Below, one piece after another: positions 8,319 through 17,348 of a stretch of 59,961 nt of DNA. This DNA comes from Clostridiales bacterium (GTDB taxonomy: Bacteria > Bacillota > Clostridia > Oscillospirales > CAG-272), in the NCBI GenBank assembly GCA_012519315.1, contig JAAYQM010000014.1:64158-124118 (forward strand), written 5' to 3'. Under the pieces are notes generated by a model. That model saw only the letters and a program-made list of their open reading frames with translations. It was not told where the DNA came from and made no database searches. The translations under genes were made by a program, and so were the position numbers. Position 1 is the first letter of the stretch. Each line of letters opens with the position of its first letter.

Positions 8319-10256
8319 TTATTTTGACTTTGTTTCGATTTCATGCAAAGCTCTGTTGATGAAAGCGTCCGCGGTCATTGAGCCGAGGTCGCCTTCCTTG
8401 CGGGAGCGAACAGATACCGTTCCTTCCTCGACCTCCCGTTGCCCGATAATAAGCATATAGGGGATCTTATGCAGCTGAGCCTCCCGGATTTTGTATCCGA
8501 CCTTTTCGTTGCGCTCGTCACATTCAACACGCATGCCAAGCTCGGTGCAACGCTGCACGATTTGTCTTGCGTAGGTATTTTGATCGTCAGCGATAGGTAT
8601 GACCCTGATTTGGGTGGGTGACATCCACATCGGAAGAGCACCGGCATATTTTTCAAGCAGGAGAGCTAAGGTGCGTTCATAACAGCCGAGGGAGGTGCGA
8701 TGGATAATATAGGGGTGTTTGCGGGTGCCGTCGGCTGCGGTGTATTCCATACCGAATTTCTCGGCGAGCATTTGGTCAATCTGGATAGTAATAAGGGTGT
8801 CTTCTTTGCCATGAACGTTCTTGATTTGAATATCCAGCTTTGGACCGTAGAAGGCGGCCTCTCCGATGCCAACCGAATAGTTAATGCCGAGATGATCAAG
8901 TATTCTGGTCATTACATTCTGGGCCTCATCCCACTGCTCTGGGGTGCCGATATATTTATCACGATTGTTCGGATCCCATTGAGAGAATCTGTAGGAAACG
9001 TCTTCGGCGAGACCGACTGTTTCAAGCATGTAATTGGCAAGCTCGACGCAGCCGCGGAATTCCTGCTCAAGCTGCTCGGGAGTGCAGATCAGGTGACCCT
9101 CAGAAATGGTAAACTGACGCAAGCGGATAAGACCGTGCATTTCTCCCGATTCTTCGTTGCGGAACAGGGTAGATGTTTCTCCGAGACGCATCGGCAAGTC
9201 TCTGTAGGAGCGTATGCGATTGAGGAAAACCTGATATTGGAAGGGGCAGGTCATGGGACGCAGGGCAAAAACGTCGGAGCTATCGTCGGAGGGGTCTCCT
9301 ATTACAAACATGCCGTCTCTATAGTGATCCCAATGCCCGGAAAGCTTGTAGAGATCGCTTTTTGCCATGAGGGGTGTCTTGGTCAGCAAATAGCCGCGGC
9401 GCTGCTCCTCGTCCTCGACAAAGCGCTGCAGGATTTGTATAACCCGTGCGCCTTTTGGCAGAAGGATGGGGAGCCCTTGTCCTATGATGTCAGCTGTCGT
9501 AAAATATTCAAGCTCTCGTCCGATTTTGTTGTGGTCTCTCTTTTTCGCCTCCTCAAGAGCGCTCAGATGGGCTTCAAGCTCGGTCTTTGTGGGAAAGGCG
9601 ACGCCATAAATACGTTGCAGCATTTTGTTCTTGGAGTTGCCTTCCCAGTAGGCGCCGGTGCACTGAAGAAGCTTAAAGGCTTTTACCGCTGCCGTTGAAA
9701 AGAGATGGGGACCTGCGCACAGATCGACGAACTCTCCCTGCCGGTAGAAGGATATGCTTTCCCCTTCGGGTACCCGGTCTATAAGCAGAACTTTATAGGG
9801 CTCATTCTGTTCTGCCATGAGGGCTTTTGCCTCTTCGCGAGGGAGGGTGAATCGCTCGAGTCTGAGGTTTTCCTTGACGATTTTTTTCATTTCGGTTTCT
9901 ATTTTGGAGAGAATTTCAGGGGTGAAGGAAATATCACTGTCAAAGTCATAGTAAAAGCCGTTTTCGGTTGAAGGACCGATTGTCAGCTTGACCGAGGGAT
10001 AAAGTCGCTTAACCGCATGGGCCAGGATATGTGATGCCGTGTGCCAGAAGGTCTTTTTCCCGCCGGGATCAGCAAAAGAGAGGAGGACAATCTCGGTATC
10101 CTCCTGTAGGGGGGTGGTGAGATCACAGACAACACCGTTTGCCTGTGCGGCAATTATCTCTCTCGAAACATTGCCTGCCTCTTTTGCCGCTTCGTAAATT
10201 GTTATGCCGGGTTCGGCGTTAATGACAATATCGTTTGAAAATTTTATCTTTATCAT
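8319..10256 (-). CDS. thrS: Threonyl-tRNA synthetase
   Basis: This enzyme charges tRNA-Thr in the cytoplasm. Domains in order are TGS (about 1-62), the second additional (editing) domain (about 65-225) with HTASHILAHAV and DLCAGPHLF, the class II catalytic core (about 245-535) with RPMTCPFQYQVF supplying the zinc Cys, and the anticodon-binding domain (about 545-645). At 645 aa it is full length. GAAAGGAC precedes the ATG. Its transcript begins with a T-box leader, so expression should rise when uncharged tRNA-Thr accumulates. Confidence 0.98.
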   Translation of the reverse strand: MIKIKFSNDIVINAEPGITIYEAAKEAGNVSREIIAAQANGVVCDLTTPLQEDTEIVLLSFADPGGKKTFWHTASHILAHAVKRLYPSVKLTIGPSTENGFYYDFDSDISFTPEILSKIETEMKKIVKENLRLERFTLPREEAKALMAEQNEPYKVLLIDRVPEGESISFYRQGEFVDLCAGPHLFSTAAVKAFKLLQCTGAYWEGNSKNKMLQRIYGVAFPTKTELEAHLSALEEAKKRDHNKIGRELEYFTTADIIGQGLPILLPKGARVIQILQRFVEDEEQRRGYLLTKTPLMAKSDLYKLSGHWDHYRDGMFVIGDPSDDSSDVFALRPMTCPFQYQVFLNRIRSYRDLPMRLGETSTLFRNEESGEMHGLIRLRQFTISEGHLICTPEQLEQEFRGCVELANYMLETVGLAEDVSYRFSQWDPNNRDKYIGTPEQWDEAQNVMTRILDHLGINYSVGIGEAAFYGPKLDIQIKNVHGKEDTLITIQIDQMLAEKFGMEYTAADGTRKHPYIIHRTSLGCYERTLALLLEKYAGALPMWMSPTQIRVIPIADDQNTYARQIVQRCTELGMRVECDERNEKVGYKIREAQLHKIPYMLIIGQREVEEGTVSVRSRKEGDLGSMTADAFINRALHEIETKSK

Positions 10257-10350
10257 TTTTGTCCTTTCTTTCGGGCGAGGTGCCCGTCGTGTATTAATAT
10301 TTAATTTTTGAGAGGATTTTGAGGATTGCCCGTTTTTATGATAGAAATTA

Positions 10351-10579
10351 AAAAAGCCTCACTCCGAAAACGCAATTGCGCTGTCGGGGTGAGGAAAATA
10401 ATTCCGCACGGTTCCACCCGAGTGTTTCACTCATTATTATATTGAAGATGAGCCGGCTTCACGGGAGATAAGGTGGTATTCTACATTCGTCCTGAAGGGC
10501 ATCTCAGCCGTGTGCCCTCTCTCTGTGCAGGAACAAGATGCGGAACATGTCCTTATCCGCTTTATAACGTCAATACTGT
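10351..10579 (-). promoter_or_regulatory. T-box leader of thrS
   Basis: Reading the minus strand, the leader holds Stem I with an AGAGAG element and a following GGCTGAGA, a GAATACCACC stretch offering an ACC (Thr) specifier codon (near 10480), and the T-box signature GGGTGGAACCGTGCGG (10419-10404). It ends in a terminator stem (CCTCACCCCGACAG against the complementary GGAGTGAGG, 10393-10355) followed by a T-run. The competing antiterminator would use the T-box signature. This is the standard tRNA-sensing attenuator. Confidence 0.93.
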
Positions 10580-10585
10580 AGTATT

Positions 10586-10614
10586 ATTTTAACGCGGTTT
10601 TAAGTATTTGTCAA
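10586..10614 (-). promoter_or_regulatory. thrS promoter
   Basis: On the minus strand, TTGACA (10614-10609) and TAAAAT (10591-10586) are 17 bases apart, placing the start of transcription at the top of the T-box. Confidence 0.75.
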
Positions 10615-10648
10615 GGGTTTTAAGCAGAGCGGCAAAAGTCTGCCGAAG

Positions 10649-11083
10649 CTAGAGCTGCCCGCGACGGCGCCTGTTGTATTCAGAGCGTGGATTGACAATT
10701 TCCCGCCAATCAAGATCCCCTCTGTCCAGAGCGCAGATAAGCACCTCCGCGGTGGCGATATTGGTTGCAACAGGCACATTGTGGATGTCGCAAAGGCGGA
10801 GTAACTGATATTCCGATTCGTTGAAATATGGCTTTGGTCCGGTGTCCCTAAAATAGAGAAGCACGTCTATTTCATTATACGCAACTCGGGAAGCAATCTG
10901 CTGTTCCCCTCCGTGGGAGCCGGACAGCAGTTTCTCTATTTTAAGTCCGGTCGCCTCCTCGATATATTTTCCGGTAATTTGTGTGGCGCATAGATTATGT
11001 TTGCTGAGAATTCCACAATATGCAATGCAAAATTGGGTCATAAGCTCTTTTTTAGTATCACTTGCGATGATTGCAATATCCAT
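10649..11083 (-). CDS. mgsA: Methylglyoxal synthase, variant active site
   Basis: MgsA converts dihydroxyacetone phosphate to methylglyoxal and phosphate, a glycolytic bypass. The 144-aa protein has the fold and signatures of the family: IAIIASDTKK at the start, ITGKYIEEATGL, SGSHGGEQQIA and VATNIATAEVLI. Two positions differ from well-studied enzymes. The usual GGDQQ is GGEQQ, so the catalytic Asp (Asp71 in E. coli) is Glu. The usual DPLxxQPH segment is DTGPKPYF, which lacks the active-site His (His98 in E. coli). The same changes may mark a clostridial subfamily. It follows a MinD-like gene in the same direction, an arrangement often seen in Clostridia. Confidence 0.85.
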   Translation of the reverse strand: MDIAIIASDTKKELMTQFCIAYCGILSKHNLCATQITGKYIEEATGLKIEKLLSGSHGGEQQIASRVAYNEIDVLLYFRDTGPKPYFNESEYQLLRLCDIHNVPVATNIATAEVLICALDRGDLDWREIVNPRSEYNRRRRGQL

Positions 11084-11207
11084 TTATAACATTTCCCCTT
11101 CGATAATAAATTCGTCAGATTGATTGTGCGATGTCTCATTGCAAACCAATGGTGAGACAACAACTTTTTTATGATGGGTCGTCAGACCGTCTTAAACCTT
11201 GAGAGCA

Positions 11208-12005
11208 TTAATATTTAATGAGCTTTTTGCGGTTGGTTCTTTTGAATCCGCAAAAAAGCGGAACTCTTTCGCAAAGAAGCCTTTTTGCAATATTATTAAA
11301 GGCTGCGGAGGCGTTAGTTGCTCTTGATTTTTCGGTTACTTCCCCTGCCAGGATGCTCTGCTCCTGTCTAAGCATTAAGCGCTGTTCATAAGGAACGACA
11401 CCGATAATAGGTGTACGTGTCGCGTCAATAATTTCGATGATGCTCATGCGATTGGCGCTCCTCGGGCGGTCTCCAAAACAATTTATGACCAGGTACTGCT
11501 CGCCAATTCCGTATTCGTCAAGAATAACGCCCGATTTTTCGGCGGCTCGGATTGATATCGGCTGTTGAGAGGTGACAATGATTGCCTCCTGACACAGCGG
11601 CGCTGACAGAAAAACCGACTTGTCTGCCCCGCCAGATGTATCAATCAATATAAAATCAAAGGTATGAGCCTTGTGAATGTTTTCAATAGCGGTTTTGACC
11701 AGTTTTTCGTCAAGCTCTCCCTTATATTGTGCAGGCGCGGGGCAAAAGAAGAGATTAGGACTTCTTTTGTCCGGGATAATGGCTTTGTCCGCACCGATTC
11801 TTTCGAGAGCAATGTCACAAAAATCATACAATACATGATTTTCCCAACCTAGGATAAGATCGAGACTACGATTTCCAAGGTCAAAGTCGATGATCAGCGT
11901 TTTTTGTCCTTGCTTTGCTAAGGCGAAACCTAGGTTGGCGGCGATTGTCGATTTTCCGACACCGCCCTTGCAGGAGGTTATTAGAATTGTTCTGTTTTTA
12001 TTCAT
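11208..12005 (-). CDS. MinD/ParA-like P-loop ATPase
   Basis: This is a deviant-Walker ATPase of about 265 aa. SCKGGVGKSTIAANLGFALA is the Walker A motif with the signature Lys, followed by LIIDFDLGNRSLDLILG and the IDTSGG Walker B region. The best match is MinD, which positions the division site. No minC or minE is adjacent, and the C-terminus (basic, with RVPLFCGFKR) is not a textbook MinD amphipathic helix, so another ParA-like role is possible. I chose ATG at 12005, behind GGAA and just before the P-loop, rather than the longer frame to 12062. mgsA is next. Confidence 0.75.
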   Translation of the reverse strand: MNKNRTILITSCKGGVGKSTIAANLGFALAKQGQKTLIIDFDLGNRSLDLILGWENHVLYDFCDIALERIGADKAIIPDKRSPNLFFCPAPAQYKGELDEKLVKTAIENIHKAHTFDFILIDTSGGADKSVFLSAPLCQEAIIVTSQQPISIRAAEKSGVILDEYGIGEQYLVINCFGDRPRSANRMSIIEIIDATRTPIIGVVPYEQRLMLRQEQSILAGEVTEKSRATNASAAFNNIAKRLLCERVPLFCGFKRTNRKKLIKY

Positions 12006-12118
12006 ATCATTTCCAGTCGAGGGCACCTTATAAGTATAAACTAAAAGATGCACGAAAATCAAGCGTCAATCATTAGATGTTTAGGTATTATTAACATTTT
12101 TGCTAAATGATCAATGCT

Positions 12119-12148
12119 ATTATATCACATTTTCGTTTAATTTGTCAA
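12119..12148 (-). promoter_or_regulatory. Promoter of the MinD-like gene
   Basis: On the minus strand, TTGACA (12148-12143) and TATAAT (12124-12119) are separated by 18 bases. Both hexamers match the consensus perfectly. Confidence 0.75.
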
Positions 12149-12292
12149 TTATGAATAAGAAGTTTTTTCGTTTTTTTCAGCAAATCTACGCTGACTTTTT
12201 TGAAGTAAGGGAATATTTGTCCGGGATTTTCAACATTGATAACAAAGAGATATAATTATGTGAATTATTTGCGGTGTTTTACAAATAATCTG

Positions 12293-12321
12293 TTGTAAAA
12301 AGATTGTAAATATTGTATAAT
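12293..12321 (+). promoter_or_regulatory. glyA promoter
   Basis: TTGTAA (12293-12298) and TATAAT (12316-12321) are 17 bases apart, about 45 bp before the glyA ATG. The rest of the 300-bp gap (12006-12364) holds only this promoter and the divergent one for the MinD-like gene. I see no riboswitch. Confidence 0.75.
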
Positions 12322-12364
12322 TATTATTATGAATCAAGAATAGATGTTGAAAGGAAAGTAAAAC

Positions 12365-13606
12365 ATGATTCTCGAAAATATGAATAAGCTTCTTTCGTAT
12401 GACCGGGAGGTCGGCGAGGCGGTTTTTGCCGAATATAACAGGCAGAGACGGGGAATTGAGCTGATTGCGTCGGAAAATGTGGTGTCCGAGGCAGTTTTGC
12501 TTGCGGCCGGTACCATTCTCACCAACAAATATGCAGAGGGCTATCCGGGCAAGAGGTACTACGGCGGCTGCGAATGTGTGGACATCGTTGAGAATATTGC
12601 TATAGAACGTGCGAAAAAGCTTTTTGGTGCGGAGCATGCCAATGTGCAGCCTCACAGCGGCTCACAGGCAAACACCGCCGTTTATATTGCGCTTCTTCAA
12701 CCGGGGGATACCGTTCTTGGTATGAATCTTGCCCATGGCGGACACCTGACCCATGGAAGCCCTGTCAATCTGTCCGGACTTTATTATAATTTTGTTCCTT
12801 ACGGGGTTGATGATGTTACCCATCGCATTGATTATGACAAGCTGGAGACTCTTGCAAAGCAGCATCGTCCAAAGCTTATTGTAGCCGGTGCGTCGGCATA
12901 CCCGCGCACCATAGATTTTGAAAGAATGTCTATGATCGCAAAAGAGGTTGGCGCATACTTCATGGTGGATATGGCACATATCGCCGGACTTGTCTCTGCC
13001 GGCGAGCACCCGAATCCGGTGCCGTATGCTGATGTCGTTACTACCACAACGCATAAAACTCTTCGTGGTCCCCGCGGTGGTCTGATTCTTTGCACGGAAG
13101 CCCTTGCAAAGCAAATAGATAAAGCTATTTTCCCCGGAATACAGGGCGGTCCGCTGATGCACATTATTGCGGCTAAAGCTGTGTGCTTCGGTGAAGCATT
13201 GAGGCCCGAATTCAAAGCATATCAGCAAAAGATCGTGAAAAATGCTCATGCTCTTGCCGAGTCCCTTAAGACGGAAGGCTTTGATCTTGTTTCGGGTGGA
13301 ACAGACAATCATCTTATGCTGGTTGATCTCCGCAACTTTGATCTTACGGGTAAGGAGCTGGAGCATCGACTGGATGAGGTTTATATCACCGTTAACAAAA
13401 ATGCCATCCCCAATGATCCGAAATCGCCCTTTATCACCAGCGGCATTCGGATAGGGACTCCTGCGGTCACCTCACGAGGCATGGGAGAAGAGCAGATGCG
13501 TAAAATCGGCAGGCTGATCGGGCTTTGCGCAACCGATTTTGAGGGCAGCGCCGAACATATTCGGCAGGAGGTTACTGCCCTTTGCGAAGAATTTCCATTG
13601 TTTTAA
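12365..13606 (+). CDS. glyA: Serine hydroxymethyltransferase
   Basis: GlyA interconverts serine plus tetrahydrofolate and glycine plus methylene-tetrahydrofolate, using PLP. The 413-aa sequence is full length. Key stretches are [27 protein letters not shown], the DMAHIAGLV strand with the PLP-contacting Asp/His, and [14 protein letters not shown] with the Schiff-base Lys. A GAAAGGAAAG ribosome site precedes the ATG. It supplies one-carbon units that the methionine-synthase genes near 49-51 kb would consume. Confidence 0.98.
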   Translation: MILENMNKLLSYDREVGEAVFAEYNRQRRGIELIASENVVSEAVLLAAGTILTNKYAEGYPGKRYYGGCECVDIVENIAIERAKKLFGAEHANVQPHSGSQANTAVYIALLQPGDTVLGMNLAHGGHLTHGSPVNLSGLYYNFVPYGVDDVTHRIDYDKLETLAKQHRPKLIVAGASAYPRTIDFERMSMIAKEVGAYFMVDMAHIAGLVSAGEHPNPVPYADVVTTTTHKTLRGPRGGLILCTEALAKQIDKAIFPGIQGGPLMHIIAAKAVCFGEALRPEFKAYQQKIVKNAHALAESLKTEGFDLVSGGTDNHLMLVDLRNFDLTGKELEHRLDEVYITVNKNAIPNDPKSPFITSGIRIGTPAVTSRGMGEEQMRKIGRLIGLCATDFEGSAEHIRQEVTALCEEFPLF

Positions 13607-13624
13607 TTAGTTATTGATGCTGTT

Positions 13625-14527
13625 ATGATAGACAACATTTCACTTTATAAATCATTTGTGGCGGTTGCCGAATGCGGAAGCATATCGGCCGCCGCACGCA
13701 GTCTTTATGTAAGTCAGCCGGCTATCAGCGCCGATATTATCGCTCTTGAGTCAAAACTTAAAGTAAAGCTGTTTTTCCGTTCAAGTCGAGGGATGACGCT
13801 AAATCCCGAAGGGCGTCTGTTATACGACTATATCTCAAATGCCTTTTCCTTTATCAACGCAGGAGAGGAAAAATTACGTGAGGTGTCCGGATTGCGTACC
13901 GGTCTTTTACGGGTTGGGGCAAGCGATATGACCCTTCGGTTTTTCTTGCTTGATTATATAGCGCGTTTCAGGGAAAAATACCCGGATGTCCGACTAAGCG
14001 TGACAAATGCACCAACTCCTAAAACGATCGAGGCTCTCAGGAGCGGTCAGATCGATTTTGGGGTAATCAGTGAGCCGGTTACCGCCGACAGTGCGAACGA
14101 TCTTATATTGGTTCCGGTCTATACCATTCGGGATATCTTTGTATGCTCGCCAAAATATGAAATCGCTTATAAAAGCGGGATCGGGGCAGAAGACCTTGCC
14201 GGCTACCCGATTATGATGCTCAGCGGCAGCACCAGTACCCGTCAGTATGTCCAGTCGATGATGGGACCGGATTTTCCGCCCCCCGATATTGAGCTGGCAA
14301 CCAGCGATTTGCTTCTTGCCTTTGCCTTGAGAGGGATTGGCATTGCCTCTATTGTGGAGGATTTTGCGGCGGAGGCTCTTGCTGCCGGCAGGCTTGTTAA
14401 GCTGGATATGAAAAAGAGTCTGCCCCCGCGGAGATTTATGCTGGTCTATCTTAAAAAGCTGCCCTTAAGCGCTGCGGCAAAACAAATTGTTGCTGAAATA
14501 ACTGAAGGGACAGCGGAGATAAAATAA
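13625..14527 (+). CDS. LysR-family transcriptional regulator
   Basis: This is a 300-aa LysR-type regulator. The N-terminal winged helix-turn-helix (about 1-60) contains VAECGSISAAARSLYVSQPAIS. The C-terminal periplasmic-binding-like domain (about 90-295) would bind an unknown inducer. It begins only 18 bp after glyA with no obvious ribosome site, so it is probably co-transcribed and weakly translated. Its target is not evident. One-carbon or amino-acid genes nearby are the first candidates. Confidence 0.92.
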   Translation: MIDNISLYKSFVAVAECGSISAAARSLYVSQPAISADIIALESKLKVKLFFRSSRGMTLNPEGRLLYDYISNAFSFINAGEEKLREVSGLRTGLLRVGASDMTLRFFLLDYIARFREKYPDVRLSVTNAPTPKTIEALRSGQIDFGVISEPVTADSANDLILVPVYTIRDIFVCSPKYEIAYKSGIGAEDLAGYPIMMLSGSTSTRQYVQSMMGPDFPPPDIELATSDLLLAFALRGIGIASIVEDFAAEALAAGRLVKLDMKKSLPPRRFMLVYLKKLPLSAAAKQIVAEITEGTAEIK

Positions 14528-14613
14528 AAAATCAAGGGATTTTTCTCAAGCTGCCCAAATACACTATAAAAGGAAATCGACGCATCCTGTTTGATGCATC
14601 TGTAAGAACTCAT

Positions 14614-15909
14614 ATGGATCATTTGCGTGAAAATAACGGGCAAAATATTATACAAACGGCAGAGATCCTCTGTATCGGCACAGAGCTTTTGCTTGGAGAT
14701 ATTGTTAATACCAATGCCGCGTTTTTGTCAAAGGAGTTGGCCGGGCTTGGGATCAATGTGTATCGTCAGAGCGTTGTGGGCGATAATCCCGCACGATTGA
14801 CTGCCGCACTTAAGGAGGCCCTTGAGCGCGCCGATCTTGTAATTACAAGTGGCGGGCTGGGTCCGACAGGAGACGATCTAACTAAGGAAATGGCGGCCGG
14901 TGTTATGGGCAAAAAACTTGTCTTGCACGCCGAATCCTACGAAAGGATCAAGTCATATTTTGCGCGCCGGCAGGTGCCTATGGCAGAAAGTAATATCAAA
15001 CAGGCGATGATGCCCGAGGGAGCAACGGTCCTAAAAAACGATTTTGGGACGGCGCCCGGCGTTATTCTCTGTAATGAGGACAGGACAAAAACAATCATCA
15101 TGCTGCCGGGTCCGCCGAGAGAGCTGATTCCGATGTTTGAAAATGAGGTTGCGCCCTATCTTTCCCGGCGAACCGCCTCCGTTTTGCGCAGTCGGAATAT
15201 TCATTTGTTCGGCATAGGTGAGTCTATGCTTGAGATACATCTTCATGACCTGATGGAAAAAAGCATAAATCCCACGGTGGCTCCCTATGCAAAAGAGGGC
15301 GAGGTTTTGGTTCGTGTGACGGCTAAGGGAAGCTCTGAGCGCGAGTGTTTTGCTCTTTGTGATCAGATGGTTGAGGTTATTAGACGATCCCCCGTCGGTG
15401 AATATATTTATGGTGTTGATGTCGGCTCCCTTGAGGCGGCTCTTGTTACATCATTAATAGAACGAAACAAGACGGTGGCCTTTGCCGAATCCTGTACAGG
15501 AGGGCTTTTATCGAAGCGCATTGTTGATGTTTCCGGAGCGTCCTCTGTTTTTGTAGGTAGTATCATCTGTTACGCCAATAGCGTTAAAGTAAATCAACTG
15601 GGGGTTCCCCCATCGGTCCTTGAGCAATACGGTGCGGTATCCGAAGAGACCGCCCTTCTTATGGCTGCCGGTGTAAGGCAGAGGTTGGGCGCCGATTTCG
15701 GCATTTCGATCACCGGCATTGCCGGTCCTGCCGGAGGGACGCCTGAAAAACCGGTTGGTCTTGTTTATATCGGGCTCTCAAGCGAAGAGGAAGAGCGTTG
15801 TCTTCGTCTTATGCTGGGGGGCAGAGAGCGAGCCTATATAAGATTATCGGCATCGTCTTACGCTCTTAATATGCTGCTTTCAGAATTGAAAAAACAAAAT
15901 AGAACATAA
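14614..15909 (+). CDS. cinA: CinA-family protein (MoCF domain plus nicotinamide-nucleotide amidohydrolase)
   Basis: The 431-aa protein has the two-domain CinA layout. The N-terminal MoCF-like domain (about 15-180) carries CIGTELLLGDIVNTNAAF and TSGGLGPTGDDLTKE. The C-terminal domain (about 270-425) carries FAESCTGG and GIAGPAGG, the signatures of the NMN deamidase PncC. The proposed role is pyridine-nucleotide recycling, and in some bacteria it is competence-associated. A variable N-terminal extension of about 14 residues precedes the conserved start, so ATG at 14614 is not certain. pfkA follows 34 bp later. Confidence 0.95.
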   Translation: MDHLRENNGQNIIQTAEILCIGTELLLGDIVNTNAAFLSKELAGLGINVYRQSVVGDNPARLTAALKEALERADLVITSGGLGPTGDDLTKEMAAGVMGKKLVLHAESYERIKSYFARRQVPMAESNIKQAMMPEGATVLKNDFGTAPGVILCNEDRTKTIIMLPGPPRELIPMFENEVAPYLSRRTASVLRSRNIHLFGIGESMLEIHLHDLMEKSINPTVAPYAKEGEVLVRVTAKGSSERECFALCDQMVEVIRRSPVGEYIYGVDVGSLEAALVTSLIERNKTVAFAESCTGGLLSKRIVDVSGASSVFVGSIICYANSVKVNQLGVPPSVLEQYGAVSEETALLMAAGVRQRLGADFGISITGIAGPAGGTPEKPVGLVYIGLSSEEEERCLRLMLGGRERAYIRLSASSYALNMLLSELKKQNRT

Positions 15910-15943
15910 AGGTAAAAAGTTAAGGAGTGCTAAAATAATTACC

Positions 15944-17008
15944 ATGAGAAAATCTTTTAAACGTATTGGAATACTAACATCGGGCGGTGATGCGCCGGGG
16001 ATGAACGCTGATATACGCAGTGTGACTCGTACGGCAATCCTGCGCAACGTGGAGGTTATGGGTATCTACCGCGGCTATCGCGGTCTTATCGAAGGGGATA
16101 TGAAGCTCTTCTCGGTGCGTGATGTTTCCAATATTGTCAACCACGGGGGCACGATTTTATTCTCCGATCGCTGTCCTGAGTTTAAGACCGAAGAGGGTAT
16201 GAAAAAAGCAGTTGATATGTGTATCAACAATAAAATCGACGGAATTGTAGCCATTGGGGGGGACGGTACATTTAGAGGTGCTACCGACCTTACCTGCCGC
16301 GGGGTTCCCTGCATCGGTATTCCGGCAACGATAGACAACGATATTACCTCTACCGATTATTCTATCGGTTTTGATACAGCAATGAACACCGTAGTCGAGA
16401 TGGTGGACCGTCTCAGAGATACCTGCGAGTCTCATGCTCGCTGCAGTGTTGTTGAGGTTATGGGCAGAAATGCCGGAGATATTGCATTGCAGACAGGTAT
16501 CGCTACCGGAGCAAGTGCAATTGTAATTGCTGAATTTCCTTTTGATGAAGATGAAGCGATTCAAAACATGATAAAGTCAAAGCAGACCGGAAAGCGCAAC
16601 TTTATTGTAATTGTAGCGGAGGGTGCGCCAAATTACGGCGAGGATCTGGCGGTGCGCATTGAAAAGCGAACCGGAATTGAAACGCGCTTTGCGCGTCTTG
16701 CTCACGTTGTTCGCGGAGGTCCTCCCAGCTTGCGTGACCGTCTGTTGGCGTCAAAGATGGGTGCGGCGGCTGTCGATGCCCTGCTTGACGGTAACAGCAA
16801 TCTAGTTATATGTGAGTCCGGGGATGAGATACACTTCATGGATATCGATTTTGCGCTGAAGCTTGACCGTATGTATAAGGGAAATCTTGCGGAGGGCGAT
16901 CTTAAGGGATATAACGAGGATCAGATTCGGAAGCTTAAGGATATGTGCAATCGTAAGAGAAGGAGCTTGGAAAAGCTCTACACCCTGTCCAAAGAAATAT
17001 CTCAATAA
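15944..17008 (+). CDS. pfkA: 6-phosphofructokinase (ATP-type)
   Basis: This is a glycolytic kinase that phosphorylates fructose 6-phosphate. The 354-aa sequence has the nucleotide loop GILTSGGDAPGMN, IGGDGTFRGA and IPATIDNDITSTDYSIGFDTA. Gly in GGDGT and the absence of Lys in PATIDND point to ATP rather than pyrophosphate as donor, by the usual family rule. VEVMGRNAGDIAL carries a substrate Arg. It is slightly longer than the 320-aa Bacillus type at the C-terminus. A terminator follows at 17070. Confidence 0.95.
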   Translation: MRKSFKRIGILTSGGDAPGMNADIRSVTRTAILRNVEVMGIYRGYRGLIEGDMKLFSVRDVSNIVNHGGTILFSDRCPEFKTEEGMKKAVDMCINNKIDGIVAIGGDGTFRGATDLTCRGVPCIGIPATIDNDITSTDYSIGFDTAMNTVVEMVDRLRDTCESHARCSVVEVMGRNAGDIALQTGIATGASAIVIAEFPFDEDEAIQNMIKSKQTGKRNFIVIVAEGAPNYGEDLAVRIEKRTGIETRFARLAHVVRGGPPSLRDRLLASKMGAAAVDALLDGNSNLVICESGDEIHFMDIDFALKLDRMYKGNLAEGDLKGYNEDQIRKLKDMCNRKRRSLEKLYTLSKEISQ

Positions 17009-17069
17009 TCTGCTTTTTAAAATTTCATTTGCCGTTTTACAGGGGAAAAATTCTTTAGGCTTATTTACG

Positions 17070-17101
17070 ATGCCTGCGGACAAGCTTCGCAGGCATTTTG
17101 T
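17070..17101 (+). terminator. Terminator after pfkA
   Basis: ATGCCTGCG and CGCAGGCAT form a 9-bp stem with a 9-nt loop followed by TTTTG. It lies about 60 bp after the pfkA stop. Confidence 0.8.
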
Positions 17102-17204
17102 ATTAATACTATGCAAGTTTTCTGCACAGCAGTTTTTCTCAGAGTGGGCACGGCATAATACAGTGGGCGCACGGCCGCTTTGGAATCGGATTTTAACATT
17201 TCTA

Positions 17205-17233
17205 TTGCTTTGTGTCAAAAATTATATTATAAT
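17205..17233 (+). promoter_or_regulatory. queT promoter
   Basis: TTGCTT (17205-17210) and TATAAT (17228-17233) are 17 bases apart. This gives a leader of about 110 nt before queT. Confidence 0.7.
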
Positions 17234-17254
17234 ATTGATATATATGTATGATAT

Positions 17255-17289
17255 GAGACTGATTTCCGCTCTCAATTATATGGGTGGAA
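17255..17289 (+). promoter_or_regulatory. H-type pseudoknot candidate in the queT leader
   Basis: GAGA (17255-17258) pairs with TCTC (17270-17273). The loop segment TTCCGC (17264-17269) can pair with GTGGAA (17284-17289), giving an H-type pseudoknot. A second hairpin (AAACTA/TAGTTT) follows near 17317-17331, and AGAT/ATCT would flank the AGG before the start. All preQ1 riboswitch classes are H-type pseudoknots and often precede queT, but I cannot match this to a named class by eye. Confidence 0.4.
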
Positions 17290-17348
17290 GATTTACAATA
17301 TTATCAGACGAAGCAAAACTAAAATAGTTTCAAGATAGGCATCTGTAA

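Noticed and set aside
8700..9698. Open frame of 332 codons on the plus strand
   Set aside because: Antisense to thrS with no domain signature.
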